Shown: piece by piece, positions 30,701 through 45,700 of the stretch | Position numbering within the stretch: the stretch's first letter is position 1 | How the letters are laid out: the number at the start of each line of letters is the position of its first letter | The notes under the pieces: model-generated | What the model was told of the DNA's origin: nothing | Seen by the model: only the letters and a program-made list of their open reading frames with translations | Databases searched by the model: none | Made by a program: the position numbers and the translations under genes | Assembly: GCA_037951165.1 (NCBI GenBank) | Contig: JBBDHG010000187.1 | Location: forward strand, 2,487,501 to 2,551,500 | Length of the DNA stretch: 64,000 nt | From: Lophius americanus | Lineage: Eukaryota; Chordata; Actinopteri; Lophiiformes; Lophiidae | Reading direction: 5' to 3'

Positions 30701-33700
30701 CACCAGCGAAGAAGCAAGCATCTAGCCCCTGTCCACACTGGCACCAAGGGCAGCTCAGTAAGCACGCACAAACACGCACACCATGCCAGCGGGAACTGTG
30801 TGAGGAGCATGGTGGGTTGGATTGGGGATGAGGGCCATGATTAGAGTGAGACTTACAAGGCCAGAGTGGCTGAGAATCTGGCTAGCGATCAGTACCTCCT
30901 CCTCAGATGATTCATCCGTGTCCTCGTGGTTTGTGAGGTTGAGGCTGGGCGTGCTGCCGGTGTATTGGCACTCCTGCAATGACGGTGTGTCCCCTTTGTC
31001 CATGCTCTCCAGCGAGCGACGACGCACCCCCCAGTTGAAGTTGTCCATGCTCTCCCCCTAAAGGAAGGCCAAAATGAGAACAATGAGTAAGTAAGTCAGG
31101 TTTAGGGCATTAATAAGGAAGCAAAGCACAAGAAAATTGGATACAATGCATTCAATTTTGAAAAAGATAAATGTAAGAGTGACATGATTTTTATTATTTT
31201 GTGAAGGTGAACAATGCAGTCTTCTAAAACTGTAAGGATAAAATGATTCACAACCACAGAAGCCATCATTTGAATTCAAACAGGACAACAGCACTTTATT
31301 CGCTGACAATGCAGAGCGACAATGAGACACAGAGTGGCCCACAGACTTACCTGAAACTCCTTGTGGCAAGAGAAGAGAAGGAATGCATGTTAGTACTCAA
31401 GACAGTGTTTTTATGACGATAGTGAAGACAAGGAAAACACAAATGGGACAAGACATTAATGTTGTTGGTGTGGAACATTACATCTAAAGACACAAAGATA
31501 TGAAAAAGGGACAAACTGTGCTAGAATTCGAGAGAAAACGAAAACTATTTTCGAATATATACTTATGCAAAAAGTACGCCATCAACCCACACGACAATTT
31601 GAAAATAATAAAGAAGTCAGTCTCCATGTGTCCATGTAATTTCTCACCTCAGTATCTTCCAACTCCACATCTAAGAAGTCAAAGTCCTTAAAGACGCCAA
31701 ATTGCTGCTCACTGCCCGTGTCTTCTCCCTGCACATCCTCTTCTCTGACCACCTCCTCCACTGTGGGTATGAGACTGGTCTGCTGATCTGCAGAGTCTAG
31801 ATCCTCATTAGATGAGAATACAACCTGCATAGAAAGGAGAAGTAATTGTTGTAGGTTCATTAAAAAACCTCAAGACAAAATCGAAGTAAACAAAAACCAA
31901 CAATGAAAAGATAACAGTTACTAGAGCAGTATTATTCAGAGTGAATTTACGGACACCTTTTCTGAGGCTTTAGAGTAGGATAGGAGTCTTACAGATGGAT
32001 TCTTTGGAATGCCAGACTCCGGGCCACATAGAGACAGGACATTCATCAGCCTCTCTCTGGTTCTTCTCTGTGACAAGAATAAATGAACACAATGAGGAAA
32101 AACGTGTTCTATCTGCACAACCTATGACACACACTGCTTTTTGACAACATGTCTAAAAGCAACCGGGTGTGACAGAGGACAAAATGAAATAAAGCACAAG
32201 CCAATTAACAAGTACATGTGTAATCAACGATATTCCTGATAAAAGAGGATCGTAGAGATGCTAAACTACTGCACCAAATCGATTTGTCTGATGTGGATGG
32301 ACCGTAACCTTGAACAAAAGTGAATGTGAGCAAATTAAAAAGTCAAATGAAGTTAAAAAGTGCCTAAAACTTGTATTTTGAGGAAACATGGGGAGAATAA
32401 ACCACAGAATGTAGGAAAACTGGTAACCCTATCAACAGCCTTTGGTAGAGTCATAAAACATTTTAGTTATATTCCTTTTTTATGATCTTGAGCTGTAATG
32501 AAAAGAATTTTCCAAATCAATGTGTTTACATTTCAGATCCAAACAACTGACATAAAAGTTGCAAGCTCTTATAACTTTAGCATCATGTAGTGCCATCTCC
32601 TGTGAAGAAACACAAAGATTTGACAAGTATTGGGATCACCTATTGCTTATCCTGTAAAACAAACTCCTATTATTGACACAAGAGCAATATACTGAAACAC
32701 ATACAAAGCCCTTCATAATTTCTTTTGTTGAAATGTGGGCTCCAGTTGAATGGAAATTCAACTACAGCCATCTGACGTGAAGTGTTGCATACGGTTGGAT
32801 ATCATGGTTCCATTTGACAAGATACCTGCGAGAGTTGAGGCCGCTTCCAGCTTACAGGCACCAGTCCGTTTGAGTTAGAGCCAGATGATGTGGAGGAGGT
32901 ACTCCTAGTTACAGCTATCACCTGCGGCTTTCCATTCCGCCCTGCTGCTGTACGCTGGTCACCATATTTATGCCCTATGATTGGGGTCTAGAATAGAAAC
33001 ATGCCAGTTAGCAGTACAATACGAGAGACAATTCTGTAACAGAGTACCAAGTGAAAAACTTTAGTGGAGGGACACTGACCTCAGAGATGTCAAAGTGGAA
33101 ATCAAGAGTTTTGCCTGGCAGTTCCTTTGAGGAATTGTTGAAAATGCGAGTAAAGGCAATTTCTGGAGAGCTACACGATTCTGTGCTATAGGAGCGCTTT
33201 ACATCATCTGGAACAACAAGGCTGGCTGACCGAGACACCACCAACTTCAGAATGTTTTGGGCTTCCTTCCAATGTGGGCTCTGCAGCAAAACATAGAAAT
33301 ACAACACTTGCATTGTGAAGTGAGACTGTGTGGGTGTTTCTTGAGAATGCAGGAATGTAAATGGACATACTTTCCCTCAAAGTCAAATCATCCTCTTTCA
33401 GCAGCGGCTATAGATAAAGTCTCTGAAGTCATTTGTATTTGGTACTGTACACTACAATGTAGAACCTTCATGAATGGCCTTGTTAATGTATGGCCGTGTT
33501 AATGTCAGGGAACCCTAAAAGGATTCCAAACAAGTACATCTCATAGTGCACACCACTGCACATGTAGGATTATACCAGATGTGCACAAACACAATACCCT
33601 GTACAAAAGGCAACACTGGTCTTAAGCCGGTACAGAATCAGCCCATGGCAATAGTTTTAACAGCTGTCAGATGTAACTGCCCCGAGATGTGTGTAGCTGC

Positions 33701-36700
33701 GCTGGGTCAGTCCTGGTGAGAGGTTTACATAAAGAGCTGCATCAAAAAGGCGTCTGAACAATCAGTCTGTAATGCATGTGTACACTCTCTTATTTTCAGC
33801 TGCTTTACTATTTATAGACCAGACTACCACAGCTTCCATAATTCCTATGCTGGATGGAAATAGGTGCCGGGCCTTGTGAAAATAACAACTTTTTTGAAAA
33901 TGTGGAAAACTACACCTAAGCGGTGTAGTAACATGTGGATAACCATCTGAAGCAAAAAGGAGGGGTCCCTTTGGAGCCCCGTGGGCGGGGCAATGTCTGG
34001 ACAAATATTTTGAGATTATGTTCAGGCTCAAGTTGGGCTCAGTCAGATCAGGGAGAGCCAATGTTGGGTTTGATCACTACAGCCAATTTGACATGATGCT
34101 TTCAAGATATATTTGTGAAAATAAAAAAAGACTGGCAATCATCAATGGTATGTCTCCGATTTCAGTTCATTTATAGCTCCTGGTGATAGAGTGTAATGTT
34201 TTTGTTTGATGGCACAGCACTCGTTGCATTTGATCAACATTACACAGGAAGTGTGGTAAAGTCTCACCTGAACATATTTGCCAATGATCTTCATGATCTC
34301 CAGGTTGAACTGTTTGACGGGGGCTGCCGACAGGTCAATATGGCTCAGCAGGCTATAGATTATTTGCAATAAGGACTGCTGCATGCTAGGAAGGCCCTTT
34401 TCCAGCAGCTGAGAGACAAAGAAATGGATACATTGCTGGTTTGGTCTTATCATATGGTACTAAACACAACATTGTTTCATCTTCAGCTAGCAAACCTCAG
34501 CCAAGTAGGTCACCAGATTCAAGGTTATCTCAGCAAAGGCATCATGGAGATAGCGACAGACCACATTGATCCAGTTAGTGCAGTCGCGAGAATAGTTGTG
34601 CGTGCTGTAGAGGCTCATCATGTGGGCCAGGTTGGAGAGAGTGGCTGACTTCTCATCTGCACACAACTTGGCTATTTTATCAGCCGTCTCCTTACAGAAA
34701 GGGGTTGGGCTGTCAAAGTGCTGGATAAGATGTGGTAAGAGGCACAGGATATTCAGAGGAAAACCTGCAGACAGAGTCACAGAATAAGTTAATGAGTTTA
34801 AAGCAATTCTGGATAGAAAAACAACTGATGAATGGAAATTTGCATTGACTCTTATGGCTTAAAAGCAGTTCAATGGAATAAGAAAGAAATATTTGGGCTG
34901 ATGGTTTTTTTTGGGATTTTCTTGGTCAACAAATTATAGGTAATTTACTGTTTGCTTAACATGGTTAAGTTTTCAGAAACAATCAATAACACCAACCTAT
35001 GAATATGCGCGATACATGTAAAATATTTAAGAAAAAATAAAGAAACGACTTCTCAGATGCACATGTTTATGGTATCTATATAACGTGTCTGGAATTACAT
35101 TGAATTCTGTCCACTGCTATTTGAGAAGATATGAAGAAACCATATCCTGTTGCATATGTATGAATAAATAGATTGACAAATGTAAAAGTTTATACACCCC
35201 TTTAACATGGGCAAAAAAAATAAATACAAGTTCAAGTCAACAGGAAGCCCAGTCTCAGTTTTGTATATTTACCTGCCACCTGTGAAGGGTCTATTAGTGT
35301 ATGTCTGGAAACACTGATGAGCTTGCTGAGAAGGTGGATGGTGAGCTCCTGAGTAGAAGCAGAGGTGAAGCCCTTCAGGAAGAGTTGTAGTAGACCAGGG
35401 AAGCTGTACCACTTCAGCTTAGCCAGGACCTTCTCTAAACGTTCCCTGCTGTCAGCTCGATCCAGAGGCAACTGGCCAAGCAGCTTGTTTAGCAGTCGGA
35501 GGGCCAACAGGTACTCAAACTCATAGTCAGACTCAAGCAATGAGGCGGCAATCCAGAACACTGTCGCCATCAGATTTGATGGGTCCACAGGGGGGAGGCA
35601 GTCCCCTCCCGGACACTCTCTGCCCCCTAGCGATGATAAGCTCCTTGTGCGCGCCAGGTTCCCGTGACTACCGCCGAGTCGATCAGCAATGTCAAGGGTG
35701 TTGCTCCTACGCCTGTCAGCTTTTCGTTCAACCATAAGACTGGCACGAAGAGAGTTGCTGCGAGTATGGGCGTGATGGAACAAACCGCCACTGCTCAGGT
35801 TCAGCTGCCCAGTGCTTTTCCTATTTGCAGCAAACTTGGGCCCCAAGAGGTGATCACGAGTAGAGGTTCTGTAAATGAAACATATTTCGAAAATGTAGTA
35901 CGCACATCCAGTAGGATCAGAGTATTCAAATATAGTGAACAAAAGAGGGTACGGTTAGGGCGACTTACTGTGCTAAGGCAGTGAGGAGGTCGTAGTTTTT
36001 GACGGTGTCAGCTAGAGTGTCGATGCCCGACTCCAGTGTCAGAAGCAGCTCAATGACAAAGCCCTGACAAGAAGAAGAAAAAAAAACCCTGATATCATCA
36101 TGACAGAAATAAACTGATGTGACTCTTTGGATCTTTGGGTTATTTAGCCTATTCAAGAAAACCTTTGATTTTGCGTATATATACGGTATTAAATAATGTC
36201 TGAAGTTTTTCAGCACAATATTTCAGACGTAAACTGCATTTCCCAGAGAACCTTTTTCTATTTTTTCATATGAATTAGATAATTGTTAGTTAAAAATTAA
36301 ATAGGCATTACAATCCAAGCTTGCATAATTTCATGGACACAATGATTACTGAATCAACTTAATGCCACCCTCTCTCCGGCAAAGTGTTACAAGCCAGCGT
36401 TGGAAGTAGAATTCAAGTGGTTTGTGTTCATTCTGCGAAATCATCAATCAGAGATTTAATTTTTAAATGCCGGACTGGCTACTGAACTCAGAGCTATACA
36501 TTTTTAATATACATAGGATAGGATAAACATAAGATACAACCATCTGAAAAAGTTGCTATTCATTTCACAACATATTTATATCGTTGTTCTGCTACAATGA
36601 TTATTTTCCCCCAGATATTTAATAAACGTTAAAATGTACCATTTTAATAGTCTCCAATTGTGTATTATTAGACCAATGCATAACAAAGTCTGTGGAACCG

Positions 36701-39700
36701 TCAAAATTTCTGACCTGAGCCTCCTCCCCTGGGTCTCCAACAGTCTCAACCAGCCGAGAGAGAATGTCAGACAGTAAGGCTGGAGTTAGAGGTTGCTTGA
36801 GTGCCCTGAAAATCTGGAATGAGCGACCAGCGTAGTGACGAGAAGAACAAGAAAGAGCCGTTTGCAGGGTTACATCGCTTAGCAGCGACTCAAGCTGGAA
36901 ACCTAGAGGAATGTACAAAAAACAAAGTAAAATATAATATAGCTATTTCAACTGATACCAGTATCTCAATTTGTCATCAGACAAATGAAGCAACAAGCAA
37001 GTAAAAACCATACACACCGGACGGGGAATTTTTGAAGACAGTTACTACATGTCTGACAAAAGCACTCAGCGAGTCTGCGCTCTTGATGTTGGGGTTCTTA
37101 GGAGACACATCCTCATGGTTCCAGAGCGGGCCCCACTTTCTGCAAGACAATCAAACTGACATCAGGCAATGTGGCTTGTAAAATACAATTTCCACACCTT
37201 TAAACATCAGCTGATTTTAATCACACCAGGCAAAAATATAAAATACACAACACAAACACCAAAATCAAATCCATGCATTGTAAAAATACCCAGTCCATTC
37301 ACACACTGATGGAAGCATGAAAGCAAATGATTGACCATAATGAGTAACATGAGAACATGTATTTGATTCAAACTAGCGCATACTATTATGTGACATTACA
37401 AATGACATTGTCCTAATTAAATAGGAAAATGTTAGTTAGCTGGCAGATAGACTAATTTGAAAGAAACAGGGTCCTTTCACCTTGACGTAATGAAGTCAAT
37501 GAGAGATTTGATCTTCTCGTCCTGTTCAGCAGAAATGTCAACCTCACTAAGGAGTGTGGGAGAGAGGTGGGACAAAGCAGTCGCTCCTGCCCCGAGACTT
37601 ATACTGGATGACGTGGAGCTCGAGCTGAGGCCTGAGTCTGTCATGGGTGATGGCTGACAATCTGGCAACAACTCCTGAACTCCTATTGAAAAACATGACA
37701 TTTGTGGATATTTAGCTGCATGGCATGCATTAAGCGCACACAGAAAAAATGCTTAGTGTGTGTTAAATCACAGTGGTCACCCAGCGATCTGCTTTGGCAA
37801 TATAACGAAGCAGATTGTGATATTTGTCTTAGCGTACACAATCAGCGTTTTGTTTTTAATTGTGTCTTTTTTGCTTTTTATTGTTGTCAGCACAACAGAA
37901 CTGACCTGTAAGGTTGAATTCTGGAGCTGCTGGCTTGACAGTCAGAACCCTCGGCTCATTGTAGTCTCTGTTGCGTAGAAGCACCATAGCCACGGACTGA
38001 ACATTGTTATTTGCTCCTTGGACAACGAGGAGATGCAACAGCAAACGTTTGCAGTGTTGATAGACTTCTGGGTGCTGGTGATCGAATCCTGAAATGAGAT
38101 TTAGAAAAAGGAGCGTTATTTGAGTATTATTGAGTGAAATTAGGGAGTATATGACTATGAGAGGTAAGTTAAAGTCACTTCTCTACTAGGTTTCCTTAAA
38201 TGTACTTAGTACCTTTGAATTTAGCCACAAAAGAAGACATAGGCATGAAAAATATTAACAAAGTGAAGTTACCTATAAAAATTGCATGTAGCAAGAGGTG
38301 AAGGTAGGCACCCCATTCCACTTTGACCCCATGGTCCACAATGAGGTCTGTTAGTAGGATGACGGCAATGTTACATCTGAAAAACAGAAAAAGGGTTGAT
38401 TTAGGAAAGAACACAACAGTGAGATGACATAGCGATAGTAAAGGTGATACACGGAGCACCTGTGGAGCGGTACGGCAGGGGCATTGGTCTCTGGCAGGAA
38501 ATCCACAAGAGGAGACCAACAGCCTCCTGTAGGAGGGAAGGGGAGCGGCTCTGGCTGGTTGTGATCCATCACTTTTAAACGCCAGTTAGCATAAAGTGGC
38601 ATAGAGTCACCTGGCGAAGAAGAAAGTTAGCAGGAATGTTGATGAGAAAGAGTTGTGATTTGGGTTTAACTGAGTGCCGCAGAGAGTCCGCTTTTACTTT
38701 TCTCCTCTTCATAGGAGCCTCCAGAGCTGCTGCTGTAACGAGATTCCAGACGGTGGTGCTGGCGGTTCAGGTTGCTGTTCAGACCACTGTATATGTCCAA
38801 ATGGGCGTAACTACAGAACAGACACAAACAGACTCCACTTTATTTCAAGCAACAGTGCCAGAAATTAATTTGCTTGATTAATATCCAAGCAAAGATCTCA
38901 CCTCACACATCTCAAAGTTTCCATTATGTGTAGAAAATAAATCAAAGAGTATTTCACTCAACTCTTTTAAAAATATATTATCAAGAAAACGTTTAATACT
39001 GTATTTCAATCGAAAAAATTTATAGAAAAAGGAAGTTTGAGTTGCAGAGGTAATTCGTCCAGCACTTTAATCAGGCCGTACCTGTCCTCCATGTTAGAGT
39101 CTTTCATCTTGCTGTCATGATGACCATCATTTCCCGGCACCATGGTGTTGCTGCTGGAGGTTGTTCCTGTGAGGCGCACAAAACATATTGACCATCTAAC
39201 ATTGAAATTGCATTTTCATTTTGAAACTAAGCCTAAGCTGTAAACTGGTGGATTCAAACTGCTCACGTACCTGAGGTGACTGAAGGGATCTTATAACTGG
39301 AGGTGATACGGTAGTAGGGTGGGTTGTCCATGTGTGTGACCGCTGAGCTGACGGGATCAGTTAGCTCAAGCTCACACATCAACTCCTCCAGCAGCTGCAT
39401 AGTCTTATCTCTGCCCAAGTAAACCACAACTCGCTTGACCTGAGGATGCACGTGTAACACAGTAGCACACATGAGGAGGGAGAATAAATCACTGCACATG
39501 GGAAAATGACAGATGTGGTGCATGACGCAAGCTTTCTGTGACTTACATAAGGCAAGAGGCTGGGGTCACTGTTGACGCCGGACATACTGATGAGGAAGTG
39601 CAGAATAATTTTGAGGTTCTTTGGCCAGCTGTCTGCTAATGTGGTCCACACATTCTCTATCTCTGACCAGGCAAACTCATCACCATACTGTAGAAATAGA

Positions 39701-42700
39701 ATTGTTTCGTAATCGTTTACATAAAAAATTCCAAAACATTTCCTGTTCATTTAAATTCAAATATGAGGGTGGAGACCCCATCAGAGATCTCACCTTAGCG
39801 GTCATGAACATGAGATTGTTTAGCACCATGGTTGTCGCTCGAGGGGAGCCCCAGCCCTCTCCACGGAGCCAGCGCCGGCTGTTGACCATCATTATTTCCC
39901 GTTCTTGCACATCCTCGTCGTCCTCACCGCAATCGCAGTCCTCCGTTCTCTGAGCAGCCGGTTTGAAATCAACTAGCTCGACATTGTTCATCCATGGCAG
40001 GAGGTAGTGTAACATTACCTGTCGACCACCTGGGTGTGCTGTTTGGATTCGCTGGCTCACCTCTGGAGGGGGACATTGGAGAGAAGTTGTTAGTTTAGCC
40101 AAATCCTGATCCTTAACAGAAAAAAAAAATCATTTGAAAATCATTAACCTTTTCCCATTTGCCAGAGCAGTTTCATCACCGGCCATGTTCTCTCTTTCAC
40201 TAAAGCAAACTGGCTCAGACAGTATATATCTGAGCATGATGTCAGAATCAAAATGAATCATTATTGATTTGTTGAAGGGGTTGTGTCTGTAAAGGGATCA
40301 ATGATAAAACCTATTCCAAATCAATATCGGAACACAAAACTGATTCCCAAACCGAATTGGTTGGGGCTCGGGTTAAAAACCACTGATAGTGTAAGCCAGC
40401 AGGTTGCTGGAGGTAACTACGGACAGATGGTCAGTAGTAGAAGTAACGCCTCAGCTCATGAGAATTTTCCCCTATGAATTCTACATTCAATCTACAGTCT
40501 CATGTATACCTCATGGCAAAAGATAGTTGGTTCTTTAAAGACTGGAAATGCATGTGATTGTGGCCTAATAGGTTAAGATTGTGCCTATGTTGGGCCTTAG
40601 GTGATATGTTCACGCAGAGAAAGTGCAGATCTGCCCAAACAAATAAATTCTAGCTCACCTACTAAATGGAGTATTTCCACAAAATACAGCATCCTCGTCC
40701 CTCAAAAGCAGCTGTTAAGAAATGAGCAAACCTGAGAAGATTGGGAGTGTGAGTTCAGGATAAGTCCTTGCCAGCTCTTCAGACAGCTGGTAGTAAGACA
40801 CAGAGTAGAGATGTGGCAGCGGTGATGGAGGGGTCAAGATACCATCTGTTCGCAGGATCTCCAATTTATGGGCATAACGGAAGAGCTTGGGTTCCAGGAT
40901 CTATTTGTTTCACACAGACAAACTCATTATAATATACAACAGTAGGATACGGATTTAAAACACACTGCGTGTTTTAAATACAAGTGAAAAGTCAAAGAAC
41001 ACAAATACAGACCTGTAAAAGCTGCATGGCTGCCTCATAGATGTCCCTCGAAGAATCAGCTGCCTTAAACAGAATCAGGTTCAGCAGCACCACAGTGTCA
41101 AACTGGTAATCCCTGAGAGAAAAGATTAAACACAAGCAATTTTTGATTAGCAGTTCCATCCTTCCAAATTGTGACTTCAAGTTGAACCTGTATGAATGTT
41201 TGGTACCTGTTGTGAAAGACATTGGCGATGGCTTTGAAACAACCAGCAGCCACCCGACGAGAGCCGGTGTAGCAGCGGTCCACAGCCCAAAACATGAGGT
41301 TGCTCTGGTCTGGATTTAACTCCAGCAGCAGCATCACAGCCTCACAACCAAGCTGGTGAACCTGGAGGAGACGAGAGAGTAACTATAAGCACAAATGCCT
41401 GATGTCTAAATGTGGATTATCAAATGAAAGATCCTAAATGCTGTTGCTCGAACAAAAGAGTAATATTATGAGAAGACAGAGAAGAGGGAAAGTGCTATTT
41501 TGCAACCAAACACAATGTTTTAAAATAAATTAAAATATGACTTAATCTCACGTGCTTTCACTGAGATTGTGTAGACCATTATCTGAACAGTTGTGCTGAT
41601 GGCTTGCAGTACACCTAAACACCACCGCGTAGTGCTGCTGACATGATATGCAAACCTGTGCTGTTGACCTCAGAAAGTCTTAAAGCACAGCCAGCTCAAT
41701 CCAATCACCTTATAAAAAATGTATACGCTGCCTACATTATAATTTGATACTGGTCTCTCTGTTGACTGCCACCTTTTCATTCATCCACTGAGATGACCTG
41801 ACATCTGATATACTTAATGACCTTGTAGGAGGTTTTTTTTAATATGCTTTGAGGAGGCCTGACGGGTCAAAACATGAAAGAGTCGCTTCCGATCTGATAT
41901 TCAAAACTGGCTGAGATCATTCAATGTTTTATCTGAATTCGAACCTGTAACATCTTGTTAGGAGTTCTGACTGAAGACTGCCCCAGTCAATTAATATAAT
42001 TATTCTTATAGGTAAGATCTTTACATAAAAAGCTCAATCTAGCAGTTGCATGAATTTGAGTTAAAAGCCAATTGCGTTTGGAAAAAATAATAACAAATCA
42101 AGACAAAGTAGCACAACACAATAAGAATTTGGAAAAAATCTGTTTCATTGAAAAGTGTGACTACATGAAAGTATAAAATTATTATTCTTTTATTCCCAAG
42201 GTTCTAAGTTTACTGTTACTCTTACTTAAAGTGCTCAAATGAATGAAGGATCCTTATTTTTAATTTTTGTGATTAGTGTCATGCCTTTGAGCGGGTTATG
42301 TTAGCATAAATTCTTTTTTTATACTTTGTGAACTTGTCACAGTTGTCATGTCATGTTATTGTATTTTTGCCTGTTGAAAAAAAAAGAATGTTGCTTCTCT
42401 GTGTGAGTCAATATATTCAAGTGAAAAGTTAATATTTTGCTCTTTCTCTCTGAACATTGGGTATTCTAGCGTTCTCTTTTACACTCTCCATGTCTTGTTG
42501 ACTGCAGTACTTAAATTTGGTGAGGCACACATCTACCCTCACCTAACATCCAGTCATTAGCCACATGCCCTGGCCAGACATTCAAAATCCTGTTTTAGTG
42601 ATAATCATGTGGGCTGAAAATAGTCAAATACCTTCTTGTCCTGAGAATCCAGGATGTTGTCCAGCCACTTGTAGAGGTACCCATCAGAGGAAAGGCCAAC

Positions 42701-45700
42701 ATTGTCAGCTACAGGTCCACAACACAACACTGCAGACATGGCCTACAATGTAAAATAATCAGTTATCAGCAAGCATGGCTCATTTTATATGCAGAAAACT
42801 TATTTTAATATAAATATATTTTTATGCGTTTGAGGATACCTTTAGTGCGCAGTACTGATGGCGGTTGATCTGCATATTTCTATCACTGTAGCGGTCCAGG
42901 GGAGTGAACATGATGCTGAAGGGCCCAGCCCAGTGACTGAATAGCATGAACAGACTATGTCTCAGTGACTGCTGGGGGAATATGGATCTCCTCTGGTGTA
43001 CTGAACACAATAATGATATTTATACAAAGTTAATCTACAGAAGGCCTTCTTTTTATTAGTTGTGGCTGACATTCAGTCCAATAGTCTGCTTTTAACTGAC
43101 AAAAATGGGGGATTGTAAGAGATATACCTGGAACATTCTGAATGATGTTGGCCACAAGTGCACTGAAGTGACAGCGAATGTCCTTCAGTGTCTCAGAGTC
43201 CTTGTCATTTTCAGCCTCAAGCAACTGCCTGGTCAAATCAACATACTCAAGCAGCGTGCTGTTCAGAGAGTGGCTCTCTCCATCTAAACCTCCACTGGCT
43301 CTATATAAAAAAAGTAACAAACAGGTGATTATTCTGTTCATGAAGATGTTATATGAAATCCAAATGAATCAAAATCATTTATTGTAGATTACTTACACCT
43401 GACTGATGACACCAGCATCAGCCAGCAGCTCAAATATCCGGACCAGCTGGACCCTGAGGATATCACGACGCCGGCGTCGCTTCATGTTCTAAGGGGTAAA
43501 GCAGATAGTATCGTAACTCAACAACTTTGTCTTGCTAAACACAGATCTGCGACAGATTTAACAACTAACTGCACTCACCTCAGGTCTTCTTTCAAGAGCT
43601 TCTTTAATGAAGAGATTAAGTTCCTCTATCAGCTCTCTAAGGGACAGAAGATTTACAAGTAAACAAATAAAACAAGTATATAAATAACGATGAACCATAT
43701 GAACCACTGCAAAGTGTTGTGCACCTGAAGGCCACGGGGTTGGTCCTGCCAAGCCCCAACACTAAGGACTCTGTGATGTCCATGCTGTCAGAACGCATCA
43801 TAGGAACAATGTGTTTGAACAGGGAGGAAGGGGACGGAGTTCCAACAATCTATTGACCACAAAAAAAAACCCAATGGTATCGTTAGCAGCTGCCATCTCA
43901 TATCAAAACTTGATTCCTGGACAGCCTACAATTTTGGAACATATGTGAATTTTTGGGGATAAATTCATGACATGCATAGAGCATTGTCTGTGCCGGTGTT
44001 CCTGACCTTTGAGTCGTAACTGTAGCCGCTGTCTGGCGTGGACGCCAGCGTCTCAGGCGGGGAGCAGCGGACGGAGCCAGAGGTGGAGGATGAAGAACAC
44101 ATGGAGGGGGAGGAAGAGGATGAACTGCAGCAGAGGATCAGGTAGTTCCTCCAAAGACCAATGTAGGAGTCACTACTGTTCAAACTGTTGACTTTCTTGG
44201 CATTAATTGGGCTACTGCAAATGGATGCAATGGAAAGGTCAGAGAATAAGGACAACACAAAGGCAACAATAACACTGAACTGTGAAAAGTGGCTGCTCTG
44301 TTTTTGCTTATGCTTTGGTGATGATATCACAAAGAAACCATCACCATCTCTTTTTAAAAAAGTTATAATAAAGACAGTCCGAGACAGAAACACAGCTACA
44401 ATCACACCAGTGTATAAACCAATGGAACAAAAAGACAAAGGTGGAAGGAAACATACTTTATGTCAACTTGTGGAGACAGCAGCTGCAGGCGGGTGTAAGC
44501 AAACATCCAGGCATAGTTTAGGGCAGTGGGGCAATGTTTGGGAAGGTTTTCAAGCCGCAGGTAACTAGACAAGCTGATGACCCAGGGATCCTGGCCTTGG
44601 GTGACATGGGCGAACACCCAGATGTGTGAGGGGCTCACCACATCAAACTGGTGGCTGATGGGAGATGAGCTCCACTCTGCTAGCGTCTGAAGATCAATCC
44701 CACTTGGACAGTACAACAGGTTTGTCTAGAGAAACACAGAGTGACAAGAGTTGATCCTCAGAATATTTCTGAATGTTTTGGGATTCTGGAAGTAGAGAAA
44801 GTATAGAAACCTGGTCAGCTCCCGTGAGATGAATGAAGCTCTCCAACACTGATGCACTTAATCTGTCCATTACATCAATTGCCAATTCCTCATCCACCTG
44901 AGGAGATTGAAGGCGATAGTAGATAACAGAATAGGCCTCAAAAAAGGGCTAGACTGACTCATGCACATTTGTCCATTATTTTCGTCACAACAAAATAAAC
45001 TGCGATTCATGAATAATTACCTTGCCAATGCCCAGTGCAGTGTGCAGTGCTCGAACCTCCTTGAGTACATTAACAGCCAGCCTGCGTGTGGCAGGACGGC
45101 AGCTACAAAGTACCACCAGCGCTAAACCCTCCACCGAGTGCAGCACACCTAACAGAGGAGAGCGCTCCAGGGTCAAAGAATGGCCACTGCTTGGGCCCTG
45201 TGTAGAAAAAAACCCCAATTGAAATGAAAATCTCTTTACAATTAACCGTTATTATTTTTACACAGCTGATACATCTTAAACAAACCTGCATGTCGTGGCT
45301 CTTGTTGCTGCTCTGCACTGCCTGCCTCCACTGGATGATGAGCTGTAGTAGCATCTTGACAGCATTGTCAAGCAGTGTGGGGTGGACATCGGTTACCTCT
45401 CTGACAATAAAGTAGACAAAGCCTGAGAGAACATCCTCCCGCCATTCAGGGAAATCCACCATCAGGGCTTGAAGGGTTGTGAAGGCAAGGCCACGTAGCT
45501 CTTCATCCATGTGAATGGTCAGTCTAGAGGAGATTGGAAGTAATGAGAAGACTGTACAAGACGCAAGCAAACACATCTGAGCAACAGAAGATTGTGTACG
45601 TTAATTGTCTGCAGGTGTGTTGGAAGAGGGTTAATTACTTGGCTAGAAGCTCTATTAGGTCTTGTCTGCTCATGCCATCTGGTATCAGTCTGGGGATGGC

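Noticed and set aside
43391..43400. Alternative donor GTGTAA after ...VISQ in fryl
   Set aside because: Using it shifts the next exon out of frame (Q-S-Q-W). GTAAGT two bases on keeps VISQVASGGL in frame.
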